Source: Gammaproteobacteria bacterium | GTDB lineage: Bacteria; Pseudomonadota; Gammaproteobacteria; Arenicellales; JAANXG01 | DNA: 62,970 nucleotides | Direction: 5' to 3' | Assembly (NCBI GenBank): GCA_024639325.1 | Contig: JAHEIO010000013.1 | Location: 1 to 62,970 of the forward strand | Shown: in pieces, positions 1 through 8,620 of the stretch | Numbering within the stretch: position 1 is the first letter of the stretch | Layout of the letters: each line of letters begins with the position of its first letter | Notes under the pieces: generated by a model | What the model saw: the letters and a program-made list of their open reading frames with translations, nothing else | Told to the model about the DNA's origin: nothing | Database searches by the model: none | Made by a program: the position numbers and the translations under genes

Positions 1-516
1 GGGGACCAGCACATGCGTAGTATAGCCGGGAGGAATCCTACCAGGAAAGCGGACATTCAAAACGCAAGTTTTTTCGTATGTCGTAGGTCGGGGCATGGCC
101 GGCGGATTGTCCTCACGCGAGTTCTACCGAACGTCTCCTTGGGGCAAACTGCTGACCTACCGTGATCAGGTCACGACAGGCAGCTGTGGGTCGTTTGCTG
201 TCTTTTAGAGAATCATGATATTCCCGTTTCTTGATCGCTATCGAACGGCGGCTGTGCTCGAGTAAGCGGACGGACGGAACAGCGCGGGGTCGCCTGTTAG
301 TGTTTAAGGTTTTGGACGCCGAATCGATTGAAAAACAACGAAGCCACGCTACCAAACATCGTGTCTAAAAACGTGTCTAACCGCTTGTTGAATACCGTAC
401 CTTAAGGCGCAGTCAGGAACAGGTATCTTGTTGATTATCGGGATATTCTTTTCGTCAGACACAGACCGTATCGATGGATTATTGAGAGATATAACTTATT
501 GTTTTTATTTGATAAT
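1..516. other. Left flank; diverged right end of a related integrated element
   Basis: I see no convincing gene here. From about 350 to 516 the sequence resembles the right-hand arm of the downstream 3.5-kb units (3890-4029 and 7403-7542). Shared blocks include a CGTACCTT-AGGCGCAGTCAGGAACAGG segment near 398-422 and AACTTATTGTTTTTATT near 493-509, with substitutions and small length changes between them. This suggests that another, older member of the same element family ended at the att copy at 517 and that its body lies left of the window. The short reading frames here have no recognisable motif. Confidence 0.5.
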
Positions 517-547
<31 letters not shown>

Positions 548-576
548 CTTTTCATATATTTCAATATGTTAGCTGA

Positions 577-592
577 TCATGCTGGCAGAAAG
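577..592. promoter_or_regulatory. Inverted repeat near the element's left end
   Basis: TGGCAG-AAAG-CTGCCA forms a perfect six-base inverted repeat 31 bp inside the att copy and upstream of the antitoxin gene. It recurs at 4090-4105 in copy B. It has no T-run, so it is a weak terminator candidate. A binding site for a recombination or regulatory protein is possible, but this is inference from position only. Confidence 0.3.
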
Positions 593-679
593 CTGCCAAA
601 TTTCGGCTCCAATTCGCTAGAAATCTACAGCCTTTAACCTGCTCCCACACAATGGGAAATGCTTTTTTACGCTTAAGCA

Positions 680-693
680 CATATACTCATATG
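680..693 (+). promoter_or_regulatory. Palindromic operator candidate upstream of the antitoxin
   Basis: CATAT-ACTC-ATATG is a perfect five-base inverted repeat located 25 bp before the antitoxin start, in an AT-rich stretch suited to a promoter. A ribosome binding site (AGGAAG, 709-714) follows. Ribbon-helix-helix antitoxins usually autoregulate by binding such short palindromes. It is repeated at 4193-4206 in copy B. Confidence 0.4.
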
Positions 694-718
694 CATCCAT
701 TTTGACACAGGAAGAGCT

Positions 719-946
719 ATGAGTAACGTCCGCTGGTCCATCGTTGTACCGGAAGAAACTGACCGGGCCTTGCGCTCCTTTTTGGCCCAACGAGGCACCA
801 AGAAAGGTGACATTTCACGCTTTGTAGAGGAAGCCGTTCAGTCGCGCCTATTCGAACTCACCGTCGAAAGCGTCAAACAACGCAACCGACCGCATGACCA
901 GAACGAGATCCTGGATGCGATCGATGAAGCCTTGGCTGGCGAATAG
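719..946 (+). CDS. Ribbon-helix-helix antitoxin, copy A
   Basis: This 75-aa protein opens with a short strand (residues 3-10, WSIVVPEE) followed by two helices, the usual ribbon-helix-helix DNA-binding layout. The C-terminal tail is charged and would wrap the toxin. It lies 5 bp upstream of a PIN-domain gene, the standard antitoxin-toxin arrangement, and probably represses its own promoter through the palindrome at 680-693. The start is supported by AGGAAG at 709-714. The gene is repeated without amino-acid change at 4232-4459. Function is inferred from fold pattern and neighbour. Confidence 0.8.
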   Translation: MSNVRWSIVVPEETDRALRSFLAQRGTKKGDISRFVEEAVQSRLFELTVESVKQRNRPHDQNEILDAIDEALAGE

Positions 947-951
947 CTCCG

Positions 952-1365
952 ATGCGCGTCGTGCTCGATACTGGGATTCTGATTGCCGCGCTCATCACCA
1001 CCGATACTCCCCCAGCGTTGATCTATCAGGCTTGGCGTAAGAAGCGATTCGAGTTGGTTACGTCTGAGTGGCAGCTTGATGAATTCCGTCGCGTTTCCCG
1101 GTACTCCAAGCTTCGCCGCTTTCTCAAGCCGGCAGAGGCCGGCGACCTCGTGAGCGGCCTGCGACACCACGCGACGATCCTCGAAACATTGCCAACCGTA
1201 GAACTATCGCCCGATCCAGGCGATAATCCCGTTCTGGCAATGGCGGAAGCGAGCCAGGCACAGTATCTCGTAACAGGGGACAAAAAAGACTTGCTGGCCT
1301 TAGGCGCCATCGGTAGTACCCACATTGTTTCCGCACGACAGTTGGTCGATGCACTGGGAATCTGA
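952..1365 (+). CDS. PIN-domain toxin (putative TA toxin, PIN family), copy A
   Basis: This 137-aa protein has the PIN ribonuclease pattern. Conserved acidic residues are visible at D6 (VVLDTG), E44 (LDEF), D91 (PGDN) and D110 (VTGDKKD), spaced as needed to bind metal in the active site. It resembles the COG1569-type 'putative toxin component, PIN family' more than classical short VapC. It starts five bases after the antitoxin stop with no separate ribosome binding site, implying translational coupling. The helicase gene begins 22 bp after its stop, so all three genes probably share one transcript. The RNA target cannot be read from sequence. Confidence 0.82.
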   Translation: MRVVLDTGILIAALITTDTPPALIYQAWRKKRFELVTSEWQLDEFRRVSRYSKLRRFLKPAEAGDLVSGLRHHATILETLPTVELSPDPGDNPVLAMAEASQAQYLVTGDKKDLLALGAIGSTHIVSARQLVDALGI

Positions 1366-1387
1366 GACGCGGTAGACCATCCCCTGA

Positions 1388-3841
1388 ATGTCCGACTTGA
1401 CTATGGATGCATCAGACCGCGACGCCATCCTTCAGAAAATCGCGAAGGCCGAAAAGCAACTTGCCAATCTGTCAAGGCAGAAAGAAGAGGTCGAAGCAGA
1501 GCTCCAGTCGCTAAGGGAGTGTCTCGAAGAAGGTACCCATCAGAACACACGCAGTCCAAGCAGCGTTTCCACCCCTACGATTCTTACTCCGGATGACAAG
1601 GTCGCCCTTTTTCTTCGACTCTTCCGAGGTCGGGATGATGTGTATCCCAAGCTGTGGCATAACCAAAAGACCGGCAAGACAGGCTATTCGCCCGCCTGCG
1701 CCAACGAATGGGTTCGCGGGGTATGCGACAAACCCCGAGTGAAATGTGGCGAGTGTCCTAACCAAGCCTTCCTGCCCGTGTCGGCTGACGTAATCTTGAA
1801 TCATCTCCAAGGACGGTACGTCCTCGGTGTCTATCCTATGCTTACGGACGAGACATGTTGGTTTCTTGCCGTCGACTTCGACAAGGAAGCTTGGCGGGAA
1901 GATGTTTTAGCGTTTACCAAGACCTGCCGGCGTGTCGGTGTTCCCTATGCCATCGAGCGTTCCCGTTCGGGAAACGGGGCACACATCTGGTTCTTCTTCA
2001 ATACTCCGATCGCTGCCGCGACGGTCAGGAAAATGGGCAGCTATCTGATTACGGAGACCATGGCGAGCCGACACCAGCTGGGCATGGCCTCCTATGACCG
2101 GCTTTTTCCCAACCAGGACACCCTGCCTAAAGGCGGTTTCGGCAACCTCATTGCGTTGCCACTTCAGTATCACGCCCGCCAGGAGGGGAACACCGTCTTC
2201 CTGGATGATTCGTTGGAGCCGTTTCCGGACCAATGGAATTTTCTGGCGTCACTGATAGCGATTTCGGCGGAGAAACTGGAAAGCATCGCCCTGGAAGCCA
2301 CGTCACGGGGCCAGGTGGTCGGCCTGCAGATCGCCGACGCGGGTGACGGCAACATTGAAGCCAGCCCATGGCTGAGACCTCCTTCCCGGAAATCAAAGCG
2401 CGTCTCGATCAACGAACCCATTCCGCATGATGTTCGAGGTGTCTTATCCCAGCGACTTTATATCGAAAAAAACGGGCTTCCGTCAGCCCTGATCAACCAG
2501 ATCAAACGGTTGGCCGCATTCCAGAATCCCGAGTTCTACAAGAAGCAGAATCTCCGACTCTCCACGGCACTGACGCCTCGAGTGATCTCCTGCGCCGAAG
2601 ATCACCACAAATACATCAGCTTGCCGCGCGGATGTCTGGACGATGTACGGATAGTACTCCAGGAACACAAGAGCGACCTTGAGTTGGAAGACCTGAGATA
2701 CGTAGGCGAACCTATCGAAGCGAAGTTTCTCGGTGAACTGACCGCAGCCCAACACCAGGCAGCACAAACCATAGTCGCCCATGACAATGGCGTTGTCGTG
2801 GCGCCACCCGGCTTCGGGAAAACAGTCCTTGGCACCTATATGATCGCCGCGCGGAATTGCAATACCCTGGTCCTCGTACACAGGCAACCGCTGTTGGAAC
2901 AGTGGAAATCACAAATCGGCATCTTTCTTGGCCGCGACGCCAAATCGATAGGTCAGATTGGCGGTGGAAAGCGCAAGTTCACGAGGCACATCGATGTCGC
3001 CATGATCCAGAGCCTGTCCCGTAAAGAATCTGTGGATGACATCGTAGCCGAGTATGGGCAGGTAATCGTTGACGAGTGCCACCATCTACCGGCCGTCTCG
3101 TTTGAGCGCGTCCTCTCCGAGGTCAAGGCGCGATATGTGGTCGGTCTGACGGCCACACCCCAGCGCCGCGACGGTCACCACCCGATTATACACATGCAGA
3201 TCGGCCCTGTTCGATTCAAGGTCGATCCGCGAAGCCAGTTGGCGCAACGCCCTTTCGATCATCAACTTGTTGTCCGAGAAACCCGCTTCGATGCTCCAGT
3301 ACCAGCGACCGAAACAACCATCCAGGAGCTTTACGGCCTGCTGGTTGCTGATGAAAAGCGCAATGAACAGATTATTGACGATGTGCTTATGGCCATGGAG
3401 GAAGGTCGCTCTCCTATCCTGTTGACGGAACGCAAAGAGCACCTCGAACACCTGCATAACCGACTGGAGGGCTTCGTCCGGCATATCGTCATTCTGCGGG
3501 GAGGACGGTCGGCGAAAGAACGGCGTAAAATCGAAGCCCAGCTCGCCTCCATTCCGCTGGAGGAAGAGCGGCTTATTCTCGCGACCGGAAGATACATCGG
3601 AGAAGGATTCGATGACGCCCGGCTCGATACCCTGTTCCTTGCCCTGCCGGTGTCCTGGAAAGGGACGCTCGTGCAATATGCGGGCCGACTGCATCGACTC
3701 CATCCTGGCAAACACGAAGTAAGAATCGTGGACTACGTGGACAGCAAGGTACCGATGCTCGCGAGAATGTTTGAGAAACGTCGTATCGGCTATCGCGCCA
3801 TGGGATATCGGGATGACGACAATGGGGCATTCTTTGAATAG
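1388..3841 (+). CDS. Archaeo-eukaryotic-type primase fused to SF2 helicase (TOTE-like), copy A
   Basis: This 817-aa protein has three parts. Residues 12-45 form a coiled coil. Residues about 70-300 resemble an archaeo-eukaryotic primase-polymerase: an acidic DFD motif at 163-165, a GAHIW motif with H199, and four cysteines (104, 113, 120, 123) that may bind zinc. Residues about 445-800 form a superfamily-2 helicase with Walker A PGFGKT (474-479), DECH (562-565), TATP (588-591) and the arginine-finger motif QYAGRLHR (763-770). From memory of the literature, this fusion is typical of proteins assigned to TOTE-type conflict systems; a nuclease is often associated. Here the only nuclease-like partner is the PIN protein. 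It may replicate the element, defend against phage, or both. Confidence 0.8.
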   Translation: MSDLTMDASDRDAILQKIAKAEKQLANLSRQKEEVEAELQSLRECLEEGTHQNTRSPSSVSTPTILTPDDKVALFLRLFRGRDDVYPKLWHNQKTGKTGYSPACANEWVRGVCDKPRVKCGECPNQAFLPVSADVILNHLQGRYVLGVYPMLTDETCWFLAVDFDKEAWREDVLAFTKTCRRVGVPYAIERSRSGNGAHIWFFFNTPIAAATVRKMGSYLITETMASRHQLGMASYDRLFPNQDTLPKGGFGNLIALPLQYHARQEGNTVFLDDSLEPFPDQWNFLASLIAISAEKLESIALEATSRGQVVGLQIADAGDGNIEASPWLRPPSRKSKRVSINEPIPHDVRGVLSQRLYIEKNGLPSALINQIKRLAAFQNPEFYKKQNLRLSTALTPRVISCAEDHHKYISLPRGCLDDVRIVLQEHKSDLELEDLRYVGEPIEAKFLGELTAAQHQAAQTIVAHDNGVVVAPPGFGKTVLGTYMIAARNCNTLVLVHRQPLLEQWKSQIGIFLGRDAKSIGQIGGGKRKFTRHIDVAMIQSLSRKESVDDIVAEYGQVIVDECHHLPAVSFERVLSEVKARYVVGLTATPQRRDGHHPIIHMQIGPVRFKVDPRSQLAQRPFDHQLVVRETRFDAPVPATETTIQELYGLLVADEKRNEQIIDDVLMAMEEGRSPILLTERKEHLEHLHNRLEGFVRHIVILRGGRSAKERRKIEAQLASIPLEEERLILATGRYIGEGFDDARLDTLFLALPVSWKGTLVQYAGRLHRLHPGKHEVRIVDYVDSKVPMLARMFEKRRIGYRAMGYRDDDNGAFFE

Positions 3842-4027
3842 GCAACAAGACACCAGCGACGCTTCCAAGAATCGCGTCCAAGATGCTGTCAAACCGGCCG
3901 CTAGAACCCGTACCTTCAGGCGCAGTCAGGAACAGGTGTCTTTTTGATTATTCAGATGTACTTTTCGTCGCGCATGGACCGTATCGAGGGTTCCGCATAG
4001 CCCATAACTTATTGTTTTTATTACTTA

Positions 4028-4060
<33 letters not shown>

Positions 4061-4231
4061 CTTTTCATATATTTCAATATGTTAGCTGATCATGCTGGCA
4101 GAAAGCTGCCAAATTTCGGCTCCAATTCGCTAGAAATCTACAGCCTTTAACCTGCTCCCACACAATGGGAAATGCTTTTTTACGCTTAAGCACATATACT
4201 CATATGCATCCATTTTGACACAGGAAGAGCT

Positions 4232-4459
4232 ATGAGTAACGTCCGCTGGTCCATCGTTGTACCGGAAGAAACTGACCGGGCCTTGCGCTCCTTTTTGGCC
4301 CAACGAGGCACCAAGAAAGGTGACATTTCACGCTTTGTAGAGGAAGCCGTTCAGTCGCGCCTATTCGAACTCACCGTCGAAAGCGTCAAACAACGCAACC
4401 GACCGCATGACCAGAACGAGATCCTGGATGCGATCGATGAAGCCTTGGCTGGCGAATAG
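4232..4459 (+). CDS. Ribbon-helix-helix antitoxin, copy B
   Basis: The 75-aa product is identical to that of 719-946, and the upstream 170 bp including ribosome binding site and palindrome are the same. Because antitoxin and toxin are both duplicated, loss of one unit would not unbalance the pair, which weakens any addiction effect for a single copy but not for the whole array. Confidence 0.8.
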   Translation: MSNVRWSIVVPEETDRALRSFLAQRGTKKGDISRFVEEAVQSRLFELTVESVKQRNRPHDQNEILDAIDEALAGE

Positions 4460-4464
4460 CTCCG

Positions 4465-4878
4465 ATGCGCGTCGTGCTCGATACTGGGATTCTGATTGCC
4501 GCGCTCATCACCACCGATACTCCCCCAGCGTTGATCTATCAGGCTTGGCGTAAGAAGCGATTCGAGTTGGTTACGTCTGAGTGGCAGCTTGATGAATTCC
4601 GTCGCGTTTCCCGGTACTCCAAGCTTCGCCGCTTTCTCAAGCCGGCAGAGGCCGGCGACCTCGTGAGCGGCCTGCGACACCACGCGACGATCCTCGAAAC
4701 ATTGCCAACCGTAGAACTATCGCCCGATCCAGGCGATAATCCCGTTCTGGCAATGGCGGAAGCGAGCCAGGCACAGTATCTCGTAACAGGGGACAAAAAA
4801 GACTTGCTGGCCTTAGGCGCCATCGGTAGTACCCACATTGTTTCCGCACGACAGTTGGTCGATGCACTGGGAATCTGA
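4465..4878 (+). CDS. PIN-domain toxin, copy B
   Basis: The 137-aa product is identical to that of 952-1365, with all four acidic active-site residues intact (D6, E44, D91, D110). Both toxin copies therefore appear functional rather than one being a decaying duplicate. Confidence 0.82.
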   Translation: MRVVLDTGILIAALITTDTPPALIYQAWRKKRFELVTSEWQLDEFRRVSRYSKLRRFLKPAEAGDLVSGLRHHATILETLPTVELSPDPGDNPVLAMAEASQAQYLVTGDKKDLLALGAIGSTHIVSARQLVDALGI

Positions 4879-4900
4879 GACGCGGTAGACCATCCCCTGA

Positions 4901-7354
4901 ATGTCCGACTTGACTATGGATGCATCAGACCGCGACGCCATCCTTCAGAAAATCGCGAAGGCCGAAAAGCAACTTGCCAATCTGTCAAGGCAGAAAGAAG
5001 AGGTCGAAGCAGAGCTCCAGTCGCTAAGGGAGTGTCTCGAAGAAGGTACCCATCAGAACACACGCAGTCCAAGCAGCGTTTCCACCCCTACGATTCTTAC
5101 TCCGGATGACAAGGTCGCCCTTTTTCTTCGACTCTTCCGAGGTCGGGATGATGTGTATCCCAAGCTGTGGCATAACCAAAAGACCGGCAAGACAGGCTAT
5201 TCGCCCGCCTGCGCCAACGAATGGGTTCGCGGGGTATGCGACAAACCCCGAGTGAAATGTGGCGAGTGTCCTAACCAAGCCTTCCTGCCCGTGTCGGCTG
5301 ACGTAATCTTGAATCATCTCCAAGGACGGTACGTCCTCGGTGTCTATCCTATGCTTACGGACGAGACATGTTGGTTTCTTGCCGTCGACTTCGACAAGGA
5401 AGCTTGGCGGGAAGATGTTTTAGCGTTTACCAAGACCTGCCGGCGTGTCGGTGTTCCCTATGCCATCGAGCGTTCCCGTTCGGGAAACGGGGCACACATC
5501 TGGTTCTTCTTCAATACTCCGATCGCTGCCGCGACGGTCAGGAAAATGGGCAGCTATCTGATTACGGAGACCATGGCGAGCCGACACCAGCTGGGCATGG
5601 CCTCCTATGACCGGCTTTTTCCCAACCAGGACACCCTGCCTAAAGGCGGTTTCGGCAACCTCATTGCGTTGCCACTTCAGTATCACGCCCGCCAGGAGGG
5701 GAACACCGTCTTCCTGGATGATTCGTTGGAGCCGTTTCCGGACCAATGGAATTTTCTGGCGTCACTGATAGCGATTTCGGCGGAGAAACTGGAAAGCATC
5801 GCCCTGGAAGCCACGTCACGGGGCCAGGTGGTCGGCCTGCAGATCGCCGACGCGGGTGACGGCAACATTGAAGCCAGCCCATGGCTGAGACCTCCTTCCC
5901 GGAAATCAAAGCGCGTCTCGATCAACGAACCCATTCCGCATGATGTTCGAGGTGTCTTATCCCAGCGACTTTATATCGAAAAAAACGGGCTTCCGTCAGC
6001 CCTGATCAACCAGATCAAACGGTTGGCCGCATTCCAGAATCCCGAGTTCTACAAGAAGCAGAATCTCCGACTCTCCACGGCACTGACGCCTCGAGTGATC
6101 TCCTGCGCCGAAGATCACCACAAATACATCAGCTTGCCGCGCGGATGTCTGGACGATGTACGGATAGTACTCCAGGAACACAAGAGCGACCTTGAGTTGG
6201 AAGACCTGAGATACGTAGGCGAACCTATCGAAGCGAAGTTTCTCGGTGAACTGACCGCAGCCCAACACCAGGCAGCACAAACCATAGTCGCCCATGACAA
6301 TGGCGTTGTCGTGGCGCCACCCGGCTTCGGGAAAACAGTCCTTGGCACCTATATGATCGCCGCGCGGAATTGCAATACCCTGGTCCTCGTACACAGGCAA
6401 CCGCTGTTGGAACAGTGGAAATCACAAATCGGCATCTTTCTTGGCCGCGACGCCAAATCGATAGGTCAGATTGGCGGTGGAAAGCGCAAGTTCACGAGGC
6501 ACATCGATGTCGCCATGATCCAGAGCCTGTCCCGTAAAGAATCTGTGGATGACATCGTAGCCGAGTATGGGCAGGTAATCGTTGACGAGTGCCACCATCT
6601 ACCGGCCGTCTCGTTTGAGCGCGTCCTCTCCGAGGTCAAGGCGCGATATGTGGTCGGTCTGACGGCCACACCCCAGCGCCGCGACGGTCACCACCCGATT
6701 ATACACATGCAGATCGGCCCTGTTCGATTCAAGGTCGATCCGCGAAGCCAGTTGGCGCAACGCCCTTTCGATCATCAACTTGTTGTCCGAGAAACCCGCT
6801 TCGATGCTCCAGTACCAGCGACCGAAACAACCATCCAGGAGCTTTACGGCCTGCTGGTTGCTGATGAAAAGCGCAATGAACAGATTATTGACGATGTGCT
6901 TATGGCCATGGAGGAAGGTCGCTCTCCTATCCTGTTGACGGAACGCAAAGAGCACCTCGAACACCTGCATAACCGACTGGAGGGCTTCGTCCGGCATATC
7001 GTCATTCTGCGGGGAGGACGGTCGGCGAAAGAACGGCGTAAAATCGAAGCCCAGCTCGCCTCCATTCCGCTGGAGGAAGAGCGGCTTATTCTCGCGACCG
7101 GAAGATACATCGGAGAAGGATTCGATGACGCCCGGCTCGATACCCTGTTCCTTGCCCTGCCGGTGTCCTGGAAAGGGACGCTCGTGCAATATGCGGGCCG
7201 ACTGCATCGACTCCATCCTGGCAAACACGAAGTAAGAATCGTGGACTACGTGGACAGCAAGGTACCGATGCTCGCGAGAATGTTTGAGAAACGTCGTATC
7301 GGCTATCGCGCCATGGGATATCGGGATGACGACAATGGGGCATTCTTTGAATAG
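4901..7354 (+). CDS. Archaeo-eukaryotic-type primase/SF2 helicase fusion, copy B
   Basis: The 817-aa product is identical to that of 1388-3841, so the primase acidic motif, cysteine cluster, Walker A, DECH and QxxGRxHR motifs are all kept. Identity over 2.4 kb beside changes in the following 190 bp indicates a recent duplication or ongoing gene conversion of the coding part. The 188 bp between its stop and the tRNA hold no gene and match the element's right arm. Confidence 0.8.
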   Translation: MSDLTMDASDRDAILQKIAKAEKQLANLSRQKEEVEAELQSLRECLEEGTHQNTRSPSSVSTPTILTPDDKVALFLRLFRGRDDVYPKLWHNQKTGKTGYSPACANEWVRGVCDKPRVKCGECPNQAFLPVSADVILNHLQGRYVLGVYPMLTDETCWFLAVDFDKEAWREDVLAFTKTCRRVGVPYAIERSRSGNGAHIWFFFNTPIAAATVRKMGSYLITETMASRHQLGMASYDRLFPNQDTLPKGGFGNLIALPLQYHARQEGNTVFLDDSLEPFPDQWNFLASLIAISAEKLESIALEATSRGQVVGLQIADAGDGNIEASPWLRPPSRKSKRVSINEPIPHDVRGVLSQRLYIEKNGLPSALINQIKRLAAFQNPEFYKKQNLRLSTALTPRVISCAEDHHKYISLPRGCLDDVRIVLQEHKSDLELEDLRYVGEPIEAKFLGELTAAQHQAAQTIVAHDNGVVVAPPGFGKTVLGTYMIAARNCNTLVLVHRQPLLEQWKSQIGIFLGRDAKSIGQIGGGKRKFTRHIDVAMIQSLSRKESVDDIVAEYGQVIVDECHHLPAVSFERVLSEVKARYVVGLTATPQRRDGHHPIIHMQIGPVRFKVDPRSQLAQRPFDHQLVVRETRFDAPVPATETTIQELYGLLVADEKRNEQIIDDVLMAMEEGRSPILLTERKEHLEHLHNRLEGFVRHIVILRGGRSAKERRKIEAQLASIPLEEERLILATGRYIGEGFDDARLDTLFLALPVSWKGTLVQYAGRLHRLHPGKHEVRIVDYVDSKVPMLARMFEKRRIGYRAMGYRDDDNGAFFE

Positions 7355-7540
7355 GCAACAAGACACCAGCGACGCTTCCAAAAATCGCGTCCAAAATGCT
7401 GTCAAACCGGCCGCTAGAACCCGTACCTTCAGGCGCAGTCAGGAACAGGTATCTTATTGATTATTCAGATGTACTTTTCGTCGCGCATGGACCGTATCGA
7501 GGGTTCCGCATAGCCCATAACTTATTGTTTTTATTACTTA

Positions 7541-7632
<92 letters not shown>

Positions 7633-7759
7633 CGCGTCCCGCAAAATGCCGGATATTCAGCGCGGCGAAGATTAAACCAGAAGCGTAATGGGTGCAATCC
7701 AGGGGAAATCCGGAGGTAACGTCAGGAGAAACCGTGCTTACAATCCGTCAGGTTACGAG

Positions 7760-8257
7760 CTACTGGCTTACGGCGGTCCAGGTTCCACTGGCGATGACGT
7801 TCGCGGAATTGGTCGCCGTCGTACTCCAGGTTCCGGAAAGCGTGATGACCCCGCCCTGCTCACTGGCGACGCCGTTCACCGACACCGTGATACCGCCATT
7901 GACTGACAGGATTGCCACCTCCCCAGTCGTCGCGTTGTAAGTGCCGTTGCCGGAGAAATTGAAGGCCTGTACGCACTGACCGGTGCCGCTTCCGCTGCTG
8001 GAGACCACTGAAAAGGCCACGGTGATGGTGCTGCCGGATTGTGAGATGTTGAGGTTGAACGTTCCTTCACAGGTGAAAACCCCAGCCACGCCGACGCCGC
8101 TGCCCTCCCAGGTACCGCTGTAGCTGCCGGATATGTTTTGCGGAATGGTCGCGCCTTCCGTCGAATCGCCTCCGCCATCTGAACTGCTGCTGCCACCACC
8201 GCAGGCGGCCAGAAAAAGATACATCGAAACCAGAAATGTCGAAAATGCAGTTTTCAC
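7760..8257 (-). CDS. Small predicted lipoprotein of unknown function
   Basis: This 165-aa protein starts with a lipoprotein signal peptide ending in a lipobox LAAC (about residues 16-19). A low-complexity GGGSSSSDGGGDS linker follows. The rest (about 40-165) is rich in G, S, T and V with alternating strands (SGSYSGTWEGSG, NLNISQSGSTITV), suggesting a small beta-barrel or beta-sandwich domain. One cysteine pair (CEGTF and GQCVQ) could form a disulfide. It lies alone between two tRNA-Ser genes, transcribed toward the integration site. I do not recognise a specific family. Confidence 0.75.
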   Translation of the reverse strand: MKTAFSTFLVSMYLFLAACGGGSSSSDGGGDSTEGATIPQNISGSYSGTWEGSGVGVAGVFTCEGTFNLNISQSGSTITVAFSVVSSSGSGTGQCVQAFNFSGNGTYNATTGEVAILSVNGGITVSVNGVASEQGGVITLSGTWSTTATNSANVIASGTWTAVSQ

Positions 8258-8472
8258 GAATGAGCCTCGCTGGTTAAATACACCAGTGCATAGTTGGAGG
8301 AATCGTAATACATCTTATATCGATCTACCAGTGCCGTTGTCGAATGTTCGAATGAACGTCATCGATCGATACTAACAGGATTGCCGCATCCCCGTACTGG
8401 CATTGCGCGCCAAACCGTTGTTAAGTAAAACGAGATCCGTTTAAACAGCAGTAAAAACCGGTGTAACAAAGC

Positions 8473-8563
8473 TGGCGGTGAGGGTGGGATTCGAACCCAC
8501 GGAACGCAGAGCGTTCACACGATTTCGAGTCGTGCGCTTTCGACCGGACTCAGCCACCTCACC
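8473..8563 (-). tRNA. tRNA-Ser (CGA)
   Basis: The minus strand gives a GGTGAGG/CCTCACC acceptor stem, anticodon loop CTCGAAA (anticodon CGA) on a CACGA/TCGTG stem, a long variable arm, T loop GGTTCGAATCC and an encoded CCA (8473-8475). The 215 bp between the lipoprotein start and this gene contain no other feature I can support. Its 3' end differs at several bases from the att core, so it is not the target of the nearby elements. Confidence 0.95.
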
Positions 8564-8620
8564 GATAACTGGTATCAACCGACGGGCCGGGGCACCCGTC
8601 GTCTCGTGAATTGAAGGAAT

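Noticed and set aside
113-355. 80-codon minus-strand frame in the left flank
   Set aside because: It has no recognisable motif or ribosome binding site, is basic and low-complexity, and is probably not coding.
680-693. CRISPR or other regular repeat array anywhere in the window
   Set aside because: No series of regularly spaced short direct repeats was seen; the only repeats are the 3.5-kb units and dispersed palindromes.
3086-3892. 268-codon minus-strand frame repeated at 6599-7405
   Set aside because: It is antisense to the primase-helicase genes, and its sequence has no motif; duplication follows from the unit being duplicated.
8473-8563. tRNA-Ser(CGA) as a second att site
   Set aside because: Its 3' end differs at about three of the 29 core bases, and no repeat of its own 3' end was found nearby.
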